A DNA stretch of 64,000 bases from Scleroderma bovista. Lineage: Eukaryota; Basidiomycota; Agaricomycetes; Boletales; Sclerodermataceae. This document shows, one piece after another, positions 43,376-52,227 of this stretch (positions are counted from its first letter, which is position 1; each line of letters starts with the position of its first letter). The notes beneath the pieces were generated by a model, which was not told where the DNA came from, made no database searches, and worked only from the letters and a program-made list of their open reading frames with translations. The DNA is taken from contig JAYMGJ010000545.1 in assembly GCA_037178675.1 (NCBI GenBank), positions 1 to 64,000 on the forward strand. Reading direction: 5' to 3'. The translations under genes were made by a program, and so were the position numbers.

Positions 43376-43949
43376 TTACTCCGGCACAGCGCCGCCAGGG
43401 TTCTCTTGCTCCTCTTGGAGCCCCTGGACCTCCTGTTTGACCTCCTCCGGGTCAACCTCCAGCTCGCTATCCTCTGACTCCTCGTCTTCGTCCCAGGGCG
43501 CCGTGAAGAATTGGCACTCCTCGAGAAAGGTCTCGAGGCCGGCCATCAGCCGCTCGTTCCCTTTGGCCACAGAGCGGGTGGCATCCGCTACCCGGCGCAT
43601 CTGTCCAGTCATCTCTTCCACCGCTCCAGTCAGCCTGTCCAGCCGCTCTAGGAACGGTCCAGGGTCGAACCCGGACCATTGCCCAGACGGCCCCAGTACC
43701 TCGACAATGTCGTCGTCATTGTCGACCACCTTCGCAACCGTCTTCTTCTTTTTCCGCTTCTCCCCTCCTCGCGGCGACGTTGCGACCTCCTTCACCTTGC
43801 CCTTCCCTTTGTCCACTACCGGACCCGGACCTCCCACCTCCGGCCACTCGCACCGCTCCTTGAGCCCGGCGCACTTCATGCACACGCGTTGCTTGGGCTT
43901 TTCAGGGTCCCGTTCGCACTTGGCCTTGTGCTTGGCACAACAAACGCAC
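43376..43949 (-). CDS. Antisense gene of Gypsy-1, exon 2 (Zn2Cys6-like half)
   Basis: Starts at the acceptor after GGCAG (intron 43950-43998, 49 bp) and ends at TAA 43378-43376. With exon 1 the spliced ORF is 1002 nt (333 codons plus stop). The first residues form CVCCAKHKAKC, then 11 residues, then CMKCAGLKERCEW: the C-X2-C-X6-C pattern twice, the layout of fungal Gal4-type zinc clusters. A basic block GEKRKKKK follows (nuclear-signal-like), then an amphipathic region (LDRLTGAVEEMTGQMRRV) and a very acidic tail (WDEDEESEDSELEVDPEE). It probably acts in the nucleus on DNA or chromatin; this is inference. Two sister copies at 56109 and 59640. Confidence 0.75.
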
Positions 43950-43998
43950 CTGCCAGGAAATTAATGAAAAATCATAAAAGAAGATAAAGACTACTTAC
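43950..43998 (-). other. Intron of the antisense gene
   Basis: GTAAGTAG..CTGGCAG, 49 bp. The equivalents in the sister copies are 50 bp with the same ends, and in all three copies the total exon length is a multiple of three only if it is removed. Splicing places the first Cys codon directly after the junction. Confidence 0.8.
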
Positions 43999-44426
43999 TG
44001 GACTTCCTCACTCCGGTCACTACTCGGACCTGCCTCCGGCTCCTCCCTCATCCTCTTCTTTGACGCCTCCTGCGCCAGTGCCTTCTGCCTCGTGGCAACC
44101 TCTGCAGCCCTCCGCTGCACCTCCGCCTGGTCCTTCTCCGCCTGCTCACGCACTTGGCACTCCGCCTCCTCCCTTGCCCTACGCTCTGCCTCCTCGCGAG
44201 CTCTTGCCTCTGCCTCTTCGCGCGCTCGCCTCTCCGCCTCTTCCTGGCGTTGTTTCTCCTCCCTCTTGATCTGCTTGCGTCGACGCCTCTCCTTCGTCTT
44301 GGCATCGAGGACGGCCGCCTCGTCTTTGCTACCGGACTGGAGCTCCGGTGTTGATGCCTTGGTCCAGTCCTTGGACTCGACCGCAGAGGGGACAGTGGGG
44401 GTGGTGGACTTGGCAGTGTCAGACAT
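43999..44426 (-). CDS. Antisense gene of Gypsy-1, exon 1 (coiled coil)
   Basis: ATG 44426-44424 (MSDTAKSTTPTVPS), conserved as MSNTAK and MSATAK in the sisters. After a Ser/Thr/Pro start and LQSGSKDEAAVLDAKTKERR comes a long charged helix of repeated AEARAREEAERRAREE-type heptads, then KRMREEPEAGPS before the donor at 43998. A TATAAA on the minus strand (44483-44478) lies 52 bases upstream of the ATG in all three copies. The length differs between copies by in-frame changes in the helix repeats (428, 392 and 413 nt). Likely a dimerising or oligomerising arm. Confidence 0.75.
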
Positions 44427-44477
44427 ATTCAAAAATCAAAGGCAGGGAACTGGGGGTAAAGCAAAACCGGTCTGATC

Positions 44478-44483
44478 TTTATA
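44478..44483 (-). promoter_or_regulatory. TATA box of the antisense gene
   Basis: TATAAA on the minus strand in GGATCTATAAAGATC, 52 bases before the ATG. The same word sits at 57179-57184 and 60731-60736 at identical distance, supporting a promoter independent of the LTR. Confidence 0.6.
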
Positions 44484-44591
44484 GATCCAAGATTCGTACT
44501 CAGACAAAACACTCTGGACTCTGCATTGTTCTAGGCGACCACACTGCAGCCTCATTGGGGCCTCATGGGTTCGGCCCTAAAGGGGGGATAC

Positions 44592-45228
44592 TGTTACGAC
44601 CATGTCCAACTCCGGATCATATCCGGTTACTCCGGTCACATCGCAGTCCTACAGCTCAACTCCGGTCGTTCTCAGTTACTCTGGTCAACGGTCACGCAGA
44701 TAACCTTCCGCTAACTACGACCCTTGGTCTAGCCCGCATACAGTCTTTACCACACTTGCCCGTCTACCCTGCCTTGACGTGAGTTCTCCGTGAACTCATT
44801 ATATCTCATACCTTGTAGTATTTTCACCGGACCTGTTTTATTTTCATCAGACCTGACTTTATTTTCGTCAGACCTGGTCTATCCCTTACTCCGGTCGTCC
44901 TTTGTCTGCCATTAGGCTGTTTACTTGTCACCGTATATACTCGTCCCTAGTTTGCACTTAGTATAAGTACTCTGTAGATTATCCTGTACTCCTCAGTCTG
45001 AAATCAACTATAGTCACTACTCCTGTCCCTGTCTCTGTCTCTGTCTCCGTCATCATCACCTTGACCGGAACCTACGCAAGGGATCAATGCACTTTGTCCT
45101 TGTCGTTGAATCCAAGCGGTCACCAACTCCGGCCGGACTATCCCTTGTCCAGCCCTCTGCCCTCCTCCTTCGTCTGCCTTCGTCCGGACTTGACCGGACC
45201 CCCTACCGGGGTAGACCCGGACTTGACA
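44592..45228 (+). repeat. Gypsy-1 3' LTR
   Basis: 637 bp, same ends as the 5' LTR, preceded by the purine tract GGGGGGATAC. Differences from the 5' LTR seen by eye are mostly C/T or G/A. Confidence 0.92.
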
Positions 45229-45548
45229 GACCCCACCACCACCAATTTTGACAATGACAATGCTAATGACCAGACCCCACCACTGCTGGCAACAATGACA
45301 ATGACCTCATCACCACTGACGGTGATGGCAACAGTGACAATGTAATGAACCAACTTTTTATCTTATCTAATCTGCGGTTAGATAGTGTTTATCTTATCTT
45401 AGTGTACGGCCATATCTTATCTACCTAGTCTAGACCAGTGCCTCATGCTGCACACACTGCCACCCTTGATGTCATTCTGCATAGCCTTAGCTCCACTATG
45501 ACATCACTAACATAGCATTGTACAGTATGTAGCCTCATGGATAGCCTC
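45229..45548 (+). other. Tail of the Copia gag remnant and spacer
   Basis: GACCCCACCACCACC continues the sequence left of Gypsy-1; an open stretch to about 45345 is rich in Asn/Asp/Thr codons. The rest holds no gene. A TCTTATCT motif recurs four times at 45358-45420. Confidence 0.35.
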
Positions 45549-45640
45549 TGTCAAGTCCAGGTCTACTCCAGTAGGGGGTCCGGTCAAGTCCGGATGAAAG
45601 CAGATGAAAGGGGAGGTCAGAGGTTTGAGCAGAGGTTAGC

Positions 45641-46869
45641 TGTCAAGACCGGTTCTCCTCAACGATCTTACTAGGAGGTCCAGAGGTGCAGGGAACTAAT
45701 GAGGAGGTAAGTCCAGAGACTAGTAGGTGCTAGTTAGTGCGGAGAGTCAAGTCCGGGTCAAACGAACGAAGTCTGGGCACTAGAGAAGCACAGGGAGTAA
45801 GTCCGGGTTTTTGCAGAGTAAGTCTGGACTGCGGGAAAGTGGTCTGGAGTTGAGCGCAGCTTGTCTGGAGCGAAGGACATCCCAGAGGTGGGATAAGTCC
45901 TGAGAGGTCTAGCATTGAGTCTGGGACAGAGGTGGCTTTTGCCCTCGTGCAAGTAGGAGACTTGCTAGGATCGGACATAGGACCAAGGGGATGAGATAGG
46001 ACGGAGGCCGGAGTTGGCCGGAGTTCAGGAGTTCAGATGAACAGATGGATTAGGAGAGCATAGTGGGTAGTACAGAGTGGGGAGTATCTTAGTCGAGATT
46101 TGATCTAAGAAAACTACTAGGCTGGAGTATAGTAGTTTATATAGTAAATGAGAACTAGGGTGAGTATATACGGTGACAAGTAAACACCTTAGTCAGGACA
46201 AGGGATGGAGCAGAAACGGACAGGAAAATAAACCGGAGCGGGAGCAGACACGGGGAACTAGAGATACAGGGATGACAGAGGAAAAGCAGGGACAGTGAAG
46301 TAAAGGGAACTAGGTCGGAAGAGGACAGGTAAGGGTTGGAGGTGGACTTAACTAATGTTAAGTCTGGAGCGATGTCCAGGACTGGAGGAAGTGGAACTGG
46401 AGGAAGTGGGACCGGAGGAAGTGCAAGAGTGGAGGGAGTGTACGACTGGAGGAAGGGCAGAGTAGCCAGAGGAAGGCCCGGAGTTGGACATGGAAATGTC
46501 CAAGGCCATTGGTGGACCTGACAGAGGGAGTGGAGCAGAACAGGAGCAAACCTGAGCCAGAGTTGGATGTACCAGCCGGAGTTGGGCTAGGTCGCAGACC
46601 AGACAAAGGGAGTGGCCAGACTGAAACCGGAGTAGCAACTAATGGTAGGTACAGGTCCGACATGGAGGAGTTAGACTATGGATCTGTCTAGAGGGAGACA
46701 GGGGTTAGTCCTGAGGTGGAGATGGACGTAGTGACTGGAGTTGAGCTGGAGTGCAGCTATGGGGCTGGAGATGGCTGGACTAGATCCGGACTTGTGTCTA
46801 TGCCTAAGGAGAGGTCAGGCGGGCCAGGGTTAGACCAGAGTTGCGACTGGGAAAAGTATGGATATGACA
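45641..46869 (-). mobile_element. Family-3 solo LTR (third copy)
   Basis: TGTCAAGACCGGTTCTCC..TATGGATATGACA with perfect 5-bp duplication TTAGC (45636-45640 and 46870-46874). The unoccupied site is seen in the Family-1 LTR at about 38560. It has only one copy of the 17-bp unit. Confidence 0.92.
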
Positions 46870-47027
46870 TTAGCCTGGGTCAGAGTTGCGACCATTTGGA
46901 TTCAACAACAAGGATGGCGAGCATTGATCCCTTGCGTAGGTTCCAGTCAGACAGAGATGGAGACAGAGACAGACAGAGGAACAGGGGTAGTGACTTAGAT
47001 GATTTCAGACTGAGGAGTACAGGATAA

Positions 47028-47748
47028 CACTGTAAGCATTTTTCAATGTTTTATGACAAAACATTATAAAAATATAGAAGAAAGAGATACTCTTTTATTT
47101 ACAATTTTGTTTGACAAAAAACACAAATATCATACAGCATCATTTTGTCATTTTCTTTGACAAAACATCATTTGAGATCATTTCATATGTTAGAACTATA
47201 AAAATTTCAACCTTTTTCTTCTGCCTGTTCCTTGAAAAACAAATAAAGAAAAGAAAATGTAACTTTTTCATAGCAAGAATTTCAGTATGTTTTATTAGAA
47301 ATAAGATATCATATTATTTCTAAAAACATATTGAAAGAAAACAATAGATTTTTCTTCAAGAAACATGATGGTTCCTGGATACTGATTGGCTGGCTAGAGT
47401 GTTATGACCAAAAATATATAGCATATTTCCTAAACATTTATTTTTGTGGAATAGAATATTTTTTGATTCAATTTTTCACTGCAGAAAATTAAAAATGCTT
47501 GCTGTGGGAAAATTTACATTGTTATTTCTTAATTTGTTTTGCAAGGGACAGGCAAAAGAAAAAGGTTAAATATTTTATACTCTCAACATAAGAAATGATC
47601 TCAAATCATGTCTTGACACAAAAATGATAAAAATAATGCTGTATGATATTTGCCTTTTTTGTTGAACAAAATTGTAAATAAAAGAGTATCTCTTTCTTCT
47701 ATTTTTTTACAATGTTTTGTCATGAAACATTGGGAAATGCTTGCAGTG
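47028..47748. mobile_element. 721-bp palindromic MITE (PIF/Harbinger-like)
   Basis: CACTGTAAGCATTTTTC..GGGAAATGCTTGCAGTG flanked by TAA (47025-47027 and 47749-47751). The Family-1 LTR pre-insertion site AGGATAATCTACAGAG occurs at its place in the reverse of 37099-37115. Same family as 35913-36636. Confidence 0.9.
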
Positions 47749-48117
47749 TAATCTACAGAGTACTTATACTAACTGAAAACTAGGGACAAGTATATACAGT
47801 GACAAGTAAACAACCTAATAGCGGACAAGGGATGACCAGAGTTAGGACTAGATCAGGTCCGGTGAAAATAAAGTCAGGTCTGGTGAAAATGATACAAGGT
47901 AGGAGATATATCAAGTACACAGAGAACTCATGAACAGGCAGGGTAGATGGGGAAGTGTGGTAAGGACTGGATGCACACTAGACCAAGGGTCATAGTTAGT
48001 GGAAGCATATCTGTGCGACCGTGACCAGAGTAACTGAGAATGACCAGAGTTGAGTTGTAGGGCTGTGATGCGACCGGAGTAACTGGATGAGATCCAGAGT
48101 TGGACATGGTTGTAACA

Positions 48118-49530
48118 GCCTCGCATAGCCCTTGTGTGTAGTAGTATATATACCATGCAATCCAGCACCCAGAGGCTCTCCATTTGAGCTCATCTTGGGT
48201 CTTTGCCCTAGCCTCTCAACTCCTATCCTCTCAGAGTCTCTGCATGTAGTAAGGTCCTTGGTGTTTTCACCTAGGGTCATCTCACCTGAGCTCAAATCTA
48301 AACCACTACTTCACTCTACTACGTGCTCGTCTAGCCTTATATGACAACTATACCTGGACTCAGGGGTTAAGGAGCTTCATCTTCACACCCTTGCATTTCA
48401 TTTCATGGCCAGCCTTTAGTGCTGTTCCCTGTAGCCCATTTGGGTTTGGGAGTTTTTAGCACCATCTCTTTACATACTGTACACCAGCCCAGGGTTGTGC
48501 CTGGTGTCTGAAGAGCAGTGCCCGTTCAAGAGAGATTCACAACCTCAAGGCAATTGACATCAGCAAAACAGCACTTTTGCCACCCCAAGTTTTGACATAT
48601 CACATAAGCAATTCAGTTTCTACAGTCAAACCCAGTATGTAAAAAGCTTATTTTTGATACAAAGCAGGTTCAGTGATATTTTTAGTTTTTTTGTCCATTT
48701 TCTGTACAGCTCTGTATTATTGGGTACCTTGCTGTAATTTTCTGTAATCAGCTGTACAGACTGTACAGGGCATGGGTCAGTTTACTGATGGAGCTATAGT
48801 TACTCCGTAGTTCCTGCATCTGTGCAGAAGTAGACCTGTAATCTGCAGCCAGTGACCGTTTGTACTTTGCATAGCTGTGCCACTGCCCTGACCCGGCGAG
48901 AGCAACAGGCAAACAAAGTCTTATGCTTAGTTCATTGGAACACCTGTGGGGATCTAGTCCCATATAGCCCTATATCTACATCACCCCTTACGCTACAACC
49001 ATACCTTACCAGTTCCCTCATCATCTCATTGAAGTGCAACAGGAGTGCTTGGCAATCATTTACGGTCCCTGCCCTGTCACGAGCGCTGAAGTGCAAACAA
49101 GGGAGTCAGCAGTTGAGGAAGAATATCAGTTACCAATGCTGTCACCATCTACAGTCACCTTACCAGCGACTTCAAAATCCAAGTCCTCCTTGGCCTCCAC
49201 CATTCCCTTCCTGTCCCACCCCTGCCAGACCTCCCTCTCGCTCACTGCTGCACATTCCAGTCCTCCCTGTTGAAATTCCCAGTCCCTACAGTGCCATCTT
49301 TCCTTATCTTAGTATGGACATGCCGAGCATTCCTTACATAATCATGGTTGTTCTTTATAGGATGTTTTCTTTTGTTTCGTACCTCAGTCTCTGTTTGCAC
49401 AGAAGTACTGAGTCATTTGTGACTCTTGTCTAGTGTTGAGTTTTGCCAGTTCACCTCACAAAACTCCCATCTCCAACCAGTTCAGAAAAGACCTACCCCT
49501 TACTCCCATCTCCACCTGTACTAGTTCAGG
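48118..49530. other. Unassigned interval before a gypsy gag
   Basis: A TATA-like AGTATATATACC at 48147 and leader-like sequence suggest part of an LTR, but no partner or boundaries were found. ORFs 48852-49433 and 49034-49273 lack recognisable content. The sequence just before 49531 may be the leader of the gag element. Confidence 0.3.
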
Positions 49531-50067
49531 ATGGCAGACCCTCTCCAGGTGCTCCTCGCACAACTCATCCAGGGTCAGATTGACCTGCAGAACAATATCA
49601 CAGCCCTTGTGGCTGCACAGCCTGCACTGCCACCACCATCATGCAAGAAGGTGGTTGCAGATCCCAGCTCTTTTGATGGTTCTCCTGCAAAGTTCCATGA
49701 GTGGTGGAGTAAACTCAAGGTCTGGATTGAGATCTCAATGCAGGGAGCCAACAACGTGACAGTGGAAGCCACCATCTATTCTCGGCTCATGGGTCTGAAA
49801 GCTGGTCGATGGGCTCAGGTCTGCCTTGACCAGTGCATGGCGAACCACACTGCCCTCACAGCTGCCCTGCCGCTTGCCCTGGGAGCAGTACCCCTGCCAC
49901 CAGCATGGCCCACCAGGGTGGACCTCAAGGAAGAAATAGAAGGGTTCTTCCTCCCTGGGAACAATCAGGAGTGGGCAAGAGCTCAGCTTTTATGTCTCTG
50001 CCAGGGCCCTCATCAGCAAATTGACAAATTTTTAGCACAGTTCGAAGCACTTAGGATACAAAGTTGA
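49531..50067 (+). pseudogene. Gag of a different Ty3/gypsy element, truncated
   Basis: ATG 49531 (MADPLQVLLAQLIQGQI), then ADPSSFDGSPAKFHEWWSKL, the F-D-G-x-P-x-x-x-x-x-W start of gypsy capsid domains, then GRWAQVC, an aromatic/Pro linker, and FFLPGNNQEWARAQLLCLCQ with IDKFLAQFEAL. It ends at TGA 50065-50067 and 8 bases later is cut by the LTR at 50076. No pol of this family is in the window. Confidence 0.75.
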
Positions 50068-50075
50068 TGTGTAGA

Positions 50076-50718
50076 TGTTACGACCATGCCCAACTCCGGG
50101 TCTTATCCGGTCACTCCGGTCGCATCGCAGCTCTACAGCTCAACTCCGGTCGCTCAACACTTACTCCGGTCACGCTTGCACAGATATGCCTCTGTTAAGT
50201 ACAACCCTTGGACTATCCTCTGTTTGCTCGTTACCACACCTCGCCGTTTACCCTGCCTTGACGTGAGTTCTCCATGAACTCGATATATCCCATGCCTTGT
50301 GTTATTTTCACCGGACCTGATTTATTTTACCCGGACCTGACTTTATTTTCATCGGACCTGACCTAGTACTTTCTCCGGTTGTCCCTTGTCCGCCTTTTAG
50401 GCTGTTTACTTGTCACTGTATATACTCGACCCTAGTTCTTACTTAGTATAAGTACTCTGTAGTTTATCCTGTACTCCTCAGTCTGAAATCAACCATAGTC
50501 TCTACTCCTGATCTTGCCCGTCTCCGTCTCTGTCTCTGTCTCCCCTTCTTGACCGGAACCTACGCAAGGGATCAATGCTCATTGTCCTTAGTCGTTGAAT
50601 CCAAGCGGTCACCAACTCCGGCCAGACTAATCTCTTGTCCAGCCCTCTGCTCTCCTCCTTCGTCCGCTTCTGTCCGGACTTGACCGGACCCCCTACTGGA
50701 GTAGACCCGGACTTGACA
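50076..50718 (+). repeat. 5' LTR of the composite element
   Basis: TGTTACGACCATGCCC..GACTTGACA, 643 bp. AGTCTGAAAT at 50480-50489 and its complement ATTTCAGACT at 50721-50730 repeat the self-priming pair seen in Gypsy-1. Confidence 0.9.
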
Positions 50719-50787
50719 GTATTTCAGACTCACACTTGTGTGGGTTCACTGTTCCATACCCCGTACGCAAACTAGCTTCTATTTCTT

Positions 50788-52227
50788 ATGACTATGACTA
50801 TGCGCTCTCGTGCTCGTACCGCTGCAGCACTTGCTGAAGAAGCAGGTGCAGTCGACGACCTCCACCTCTCTGCTGCTCATCAAGCCCTGTCTAACTGCAG
50901 GCAACCTCTGGCTTCAGTTAGCCAATTCCGGAGCTTCACAGCTTGAAACCCTACAGTGCCTTTGACTCTGCGTCGAGATGCTGCGTCTCAGAGCCTTCGT
51001 GGTTCTGCAGACTTAGGTCACCATGAATCCGTTTCTGGTGATCGATTCCCCTACCGTCGCGACCCCACTCTGGAACGTCGCGAACCTGCCCGTCACCAGT
51101 GGTTTGGCCCCGAGGACGGACCCGGAGATGATCCGGACAACCCCGGAGATGGCGACAACGATGATGACGACGATGATGACTTTGTCGACACCATGGATGA
51201 GCTAGACCCTGGTCTAGCTGTCTTCCAAAATTTAGCAGTCGCCGTCAACCGCCTCTCCCGCTCCTCCTGCCGGACCAACGACTCTTCCTCCTCATGTGCC
51301 AAAGTCCGTGAACCGGACACCTTCGACGGTATGGATCCCAAAAAGCTCAGGACCTTCTTGGTCCAGTGTGAGCTCTGTTTCCAGGATCGAGCCAAGGCAT
51401 TCCGCCTTGATAGGGCAAAGGTAACTTTCGCCCAATCATATCTAAAAGGGATGACCCTAGAATGGTTCGAACCGGACCTACTGCACTCCGGCGATCCGGC
51501 TGACCGTCCACTCTGGATGGACAGTTGGGTCCACTTTGTCGCTGAGCTCCAGAACACCTTTGGACCTCACGACCCCATCGCTGATGCTGAACATCAGCTC
51601 GAGCATCTCCGGATGAAGGACGCACACCGTGTTACGCGGTATATCGTGGACTTCAACCGCCTCGCCTCCCAGGTCCAGAACTACGGAGATGGCGCGCTCC
51701 GCCGCCTATTCTACTCCGGTCTCCCGGATCGTCTCAAGGACAAAATTGCTCGAGTCGGGAAACCCCTGACTCTACATGGGTTGAGGGCTCTTTGTCAAGA
51801 GATCGACACGCGCTATTGGGAGCGCAAAGACGAGATCTCCCGTACGACGAAGAGCCAGCCTACCTCGTCCACCCCCAAGCCCTCCAACTCCGGAGGCAAC
51901 ACCCCCAAGCCCGGTCAGGCCAAGACCGGCAACTCCCCCAGCTCCGCCAACTCTGGCTCGTCCAAGACAACCAGCAACCAGTCCTCCTCCGGTTCCAGAC
52001 CGGACCTAACCAACAAGCTTGGTAAGGACGGGAAGCTAACTGCAGACGAGCGCAAAAGGTGTCTGGACAACAACCTCTGCATGTTCTGCGGAGGTACCGG
52101 TCATTTCGCGGACAACTGTCCAAAAAAGACCAAAAAGGCCAAGGCTCACGCTGCAGCCATCGCTGCAGAGTCCGGTAAGACAGACTCTACTAACTCGGGT
52201 GCCAACTCCGAGTCAAAAAAAGAGTAA
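50788..52227 (+). pseudogene. Gag of the composite element with an early stop
   Basis: ATG 50788 (MTMTMRSRARTAA). A TGA at 50944-50946 (codon 53) replaces the Arg codon CGC of Gypsy-1; the frame then stays open to TAA 52225-52227. Core blocks as in Gypsy-1, uninterrupted here, followed by a Ser/Asn/Gly linker and zinc knuckle CMFCGGTGHFADNC (about 52080). It ends in a seven-A run then GAG TAA. Pol lies in the -1 frame, so pol would need a -1 frameshift. Confidence 0.85.
52215..52221 (+). promoter_or_regulatory. Candidate -1 frameshift site between gag and pol
   Basis: In the gag frame the bases read TCA AAA AAA GAG TAA, so tandem AAA codons lie over A-AAA-AAA, a classic slippery heptamer, one codon before the gag stop. 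A -1 slip enters the pol frame (KKRVSSS). Gypsy-1 has eight A at 39500-39507 and needs no slip. Confidence 0.55.

Larger units (their letters stand above)
36721..45228 (+). mobile_element. Gypsy-1: full-length Ty3/gypsy chromodomain element
   Basis: Two 637-bp LTRs (36721-37357 and 44592-45228) bounded by GACC (36717-36720 and 45229-45232). Order: gag, zinc knuckle, protease, RT, RNase H, integrase, GPY/F, chromodomain, then an antisense two-exon gene, a polypurine tract (GGGGGGATAC) and the 3' LTR. The gag is broken by a nonsense codon (38394-38396) and by a solo LTR (38468-39098); pol is open. The LTRs are nearly identical by eye, so the insertion is young. A Tf1/sushi-like lineage is inferred from the chromodomain and the self-priming site. 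Confidence 0.92.
45549..48117 (-). mobile_element. Family-1 solo LTR carrying two nested elements
   Basis: TGTCAAGTCCAGG..CATGGTTGTAACA with perfect 5-bp duplication GCCTC (45544-45548 and 48118-48122). It is interrupted by a Family-3 solo LTR (45641-46869) and a MITE (47028-47748). Removing both with their duplications leaves about 610 bp, as expected. Confidence 0.9.

Noticed and set aside
43437..44475. Plus-strand ORFs rich in Ser/Pro opposite the antisense gene
   Set aside because: Shadows created by the Glu/Arg-rich coding of the minus strand; no conservation of start or stop among the three copies.
36721..45228. Integrated virus or endogenous retrovirus with envelope
   Set aside because: No env-like ORF downstream of pol; the extra gene is antisense, spliced and zinc-cluster-like. 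The chromodomain identifies a Ty3/gypsy retrotransposon.
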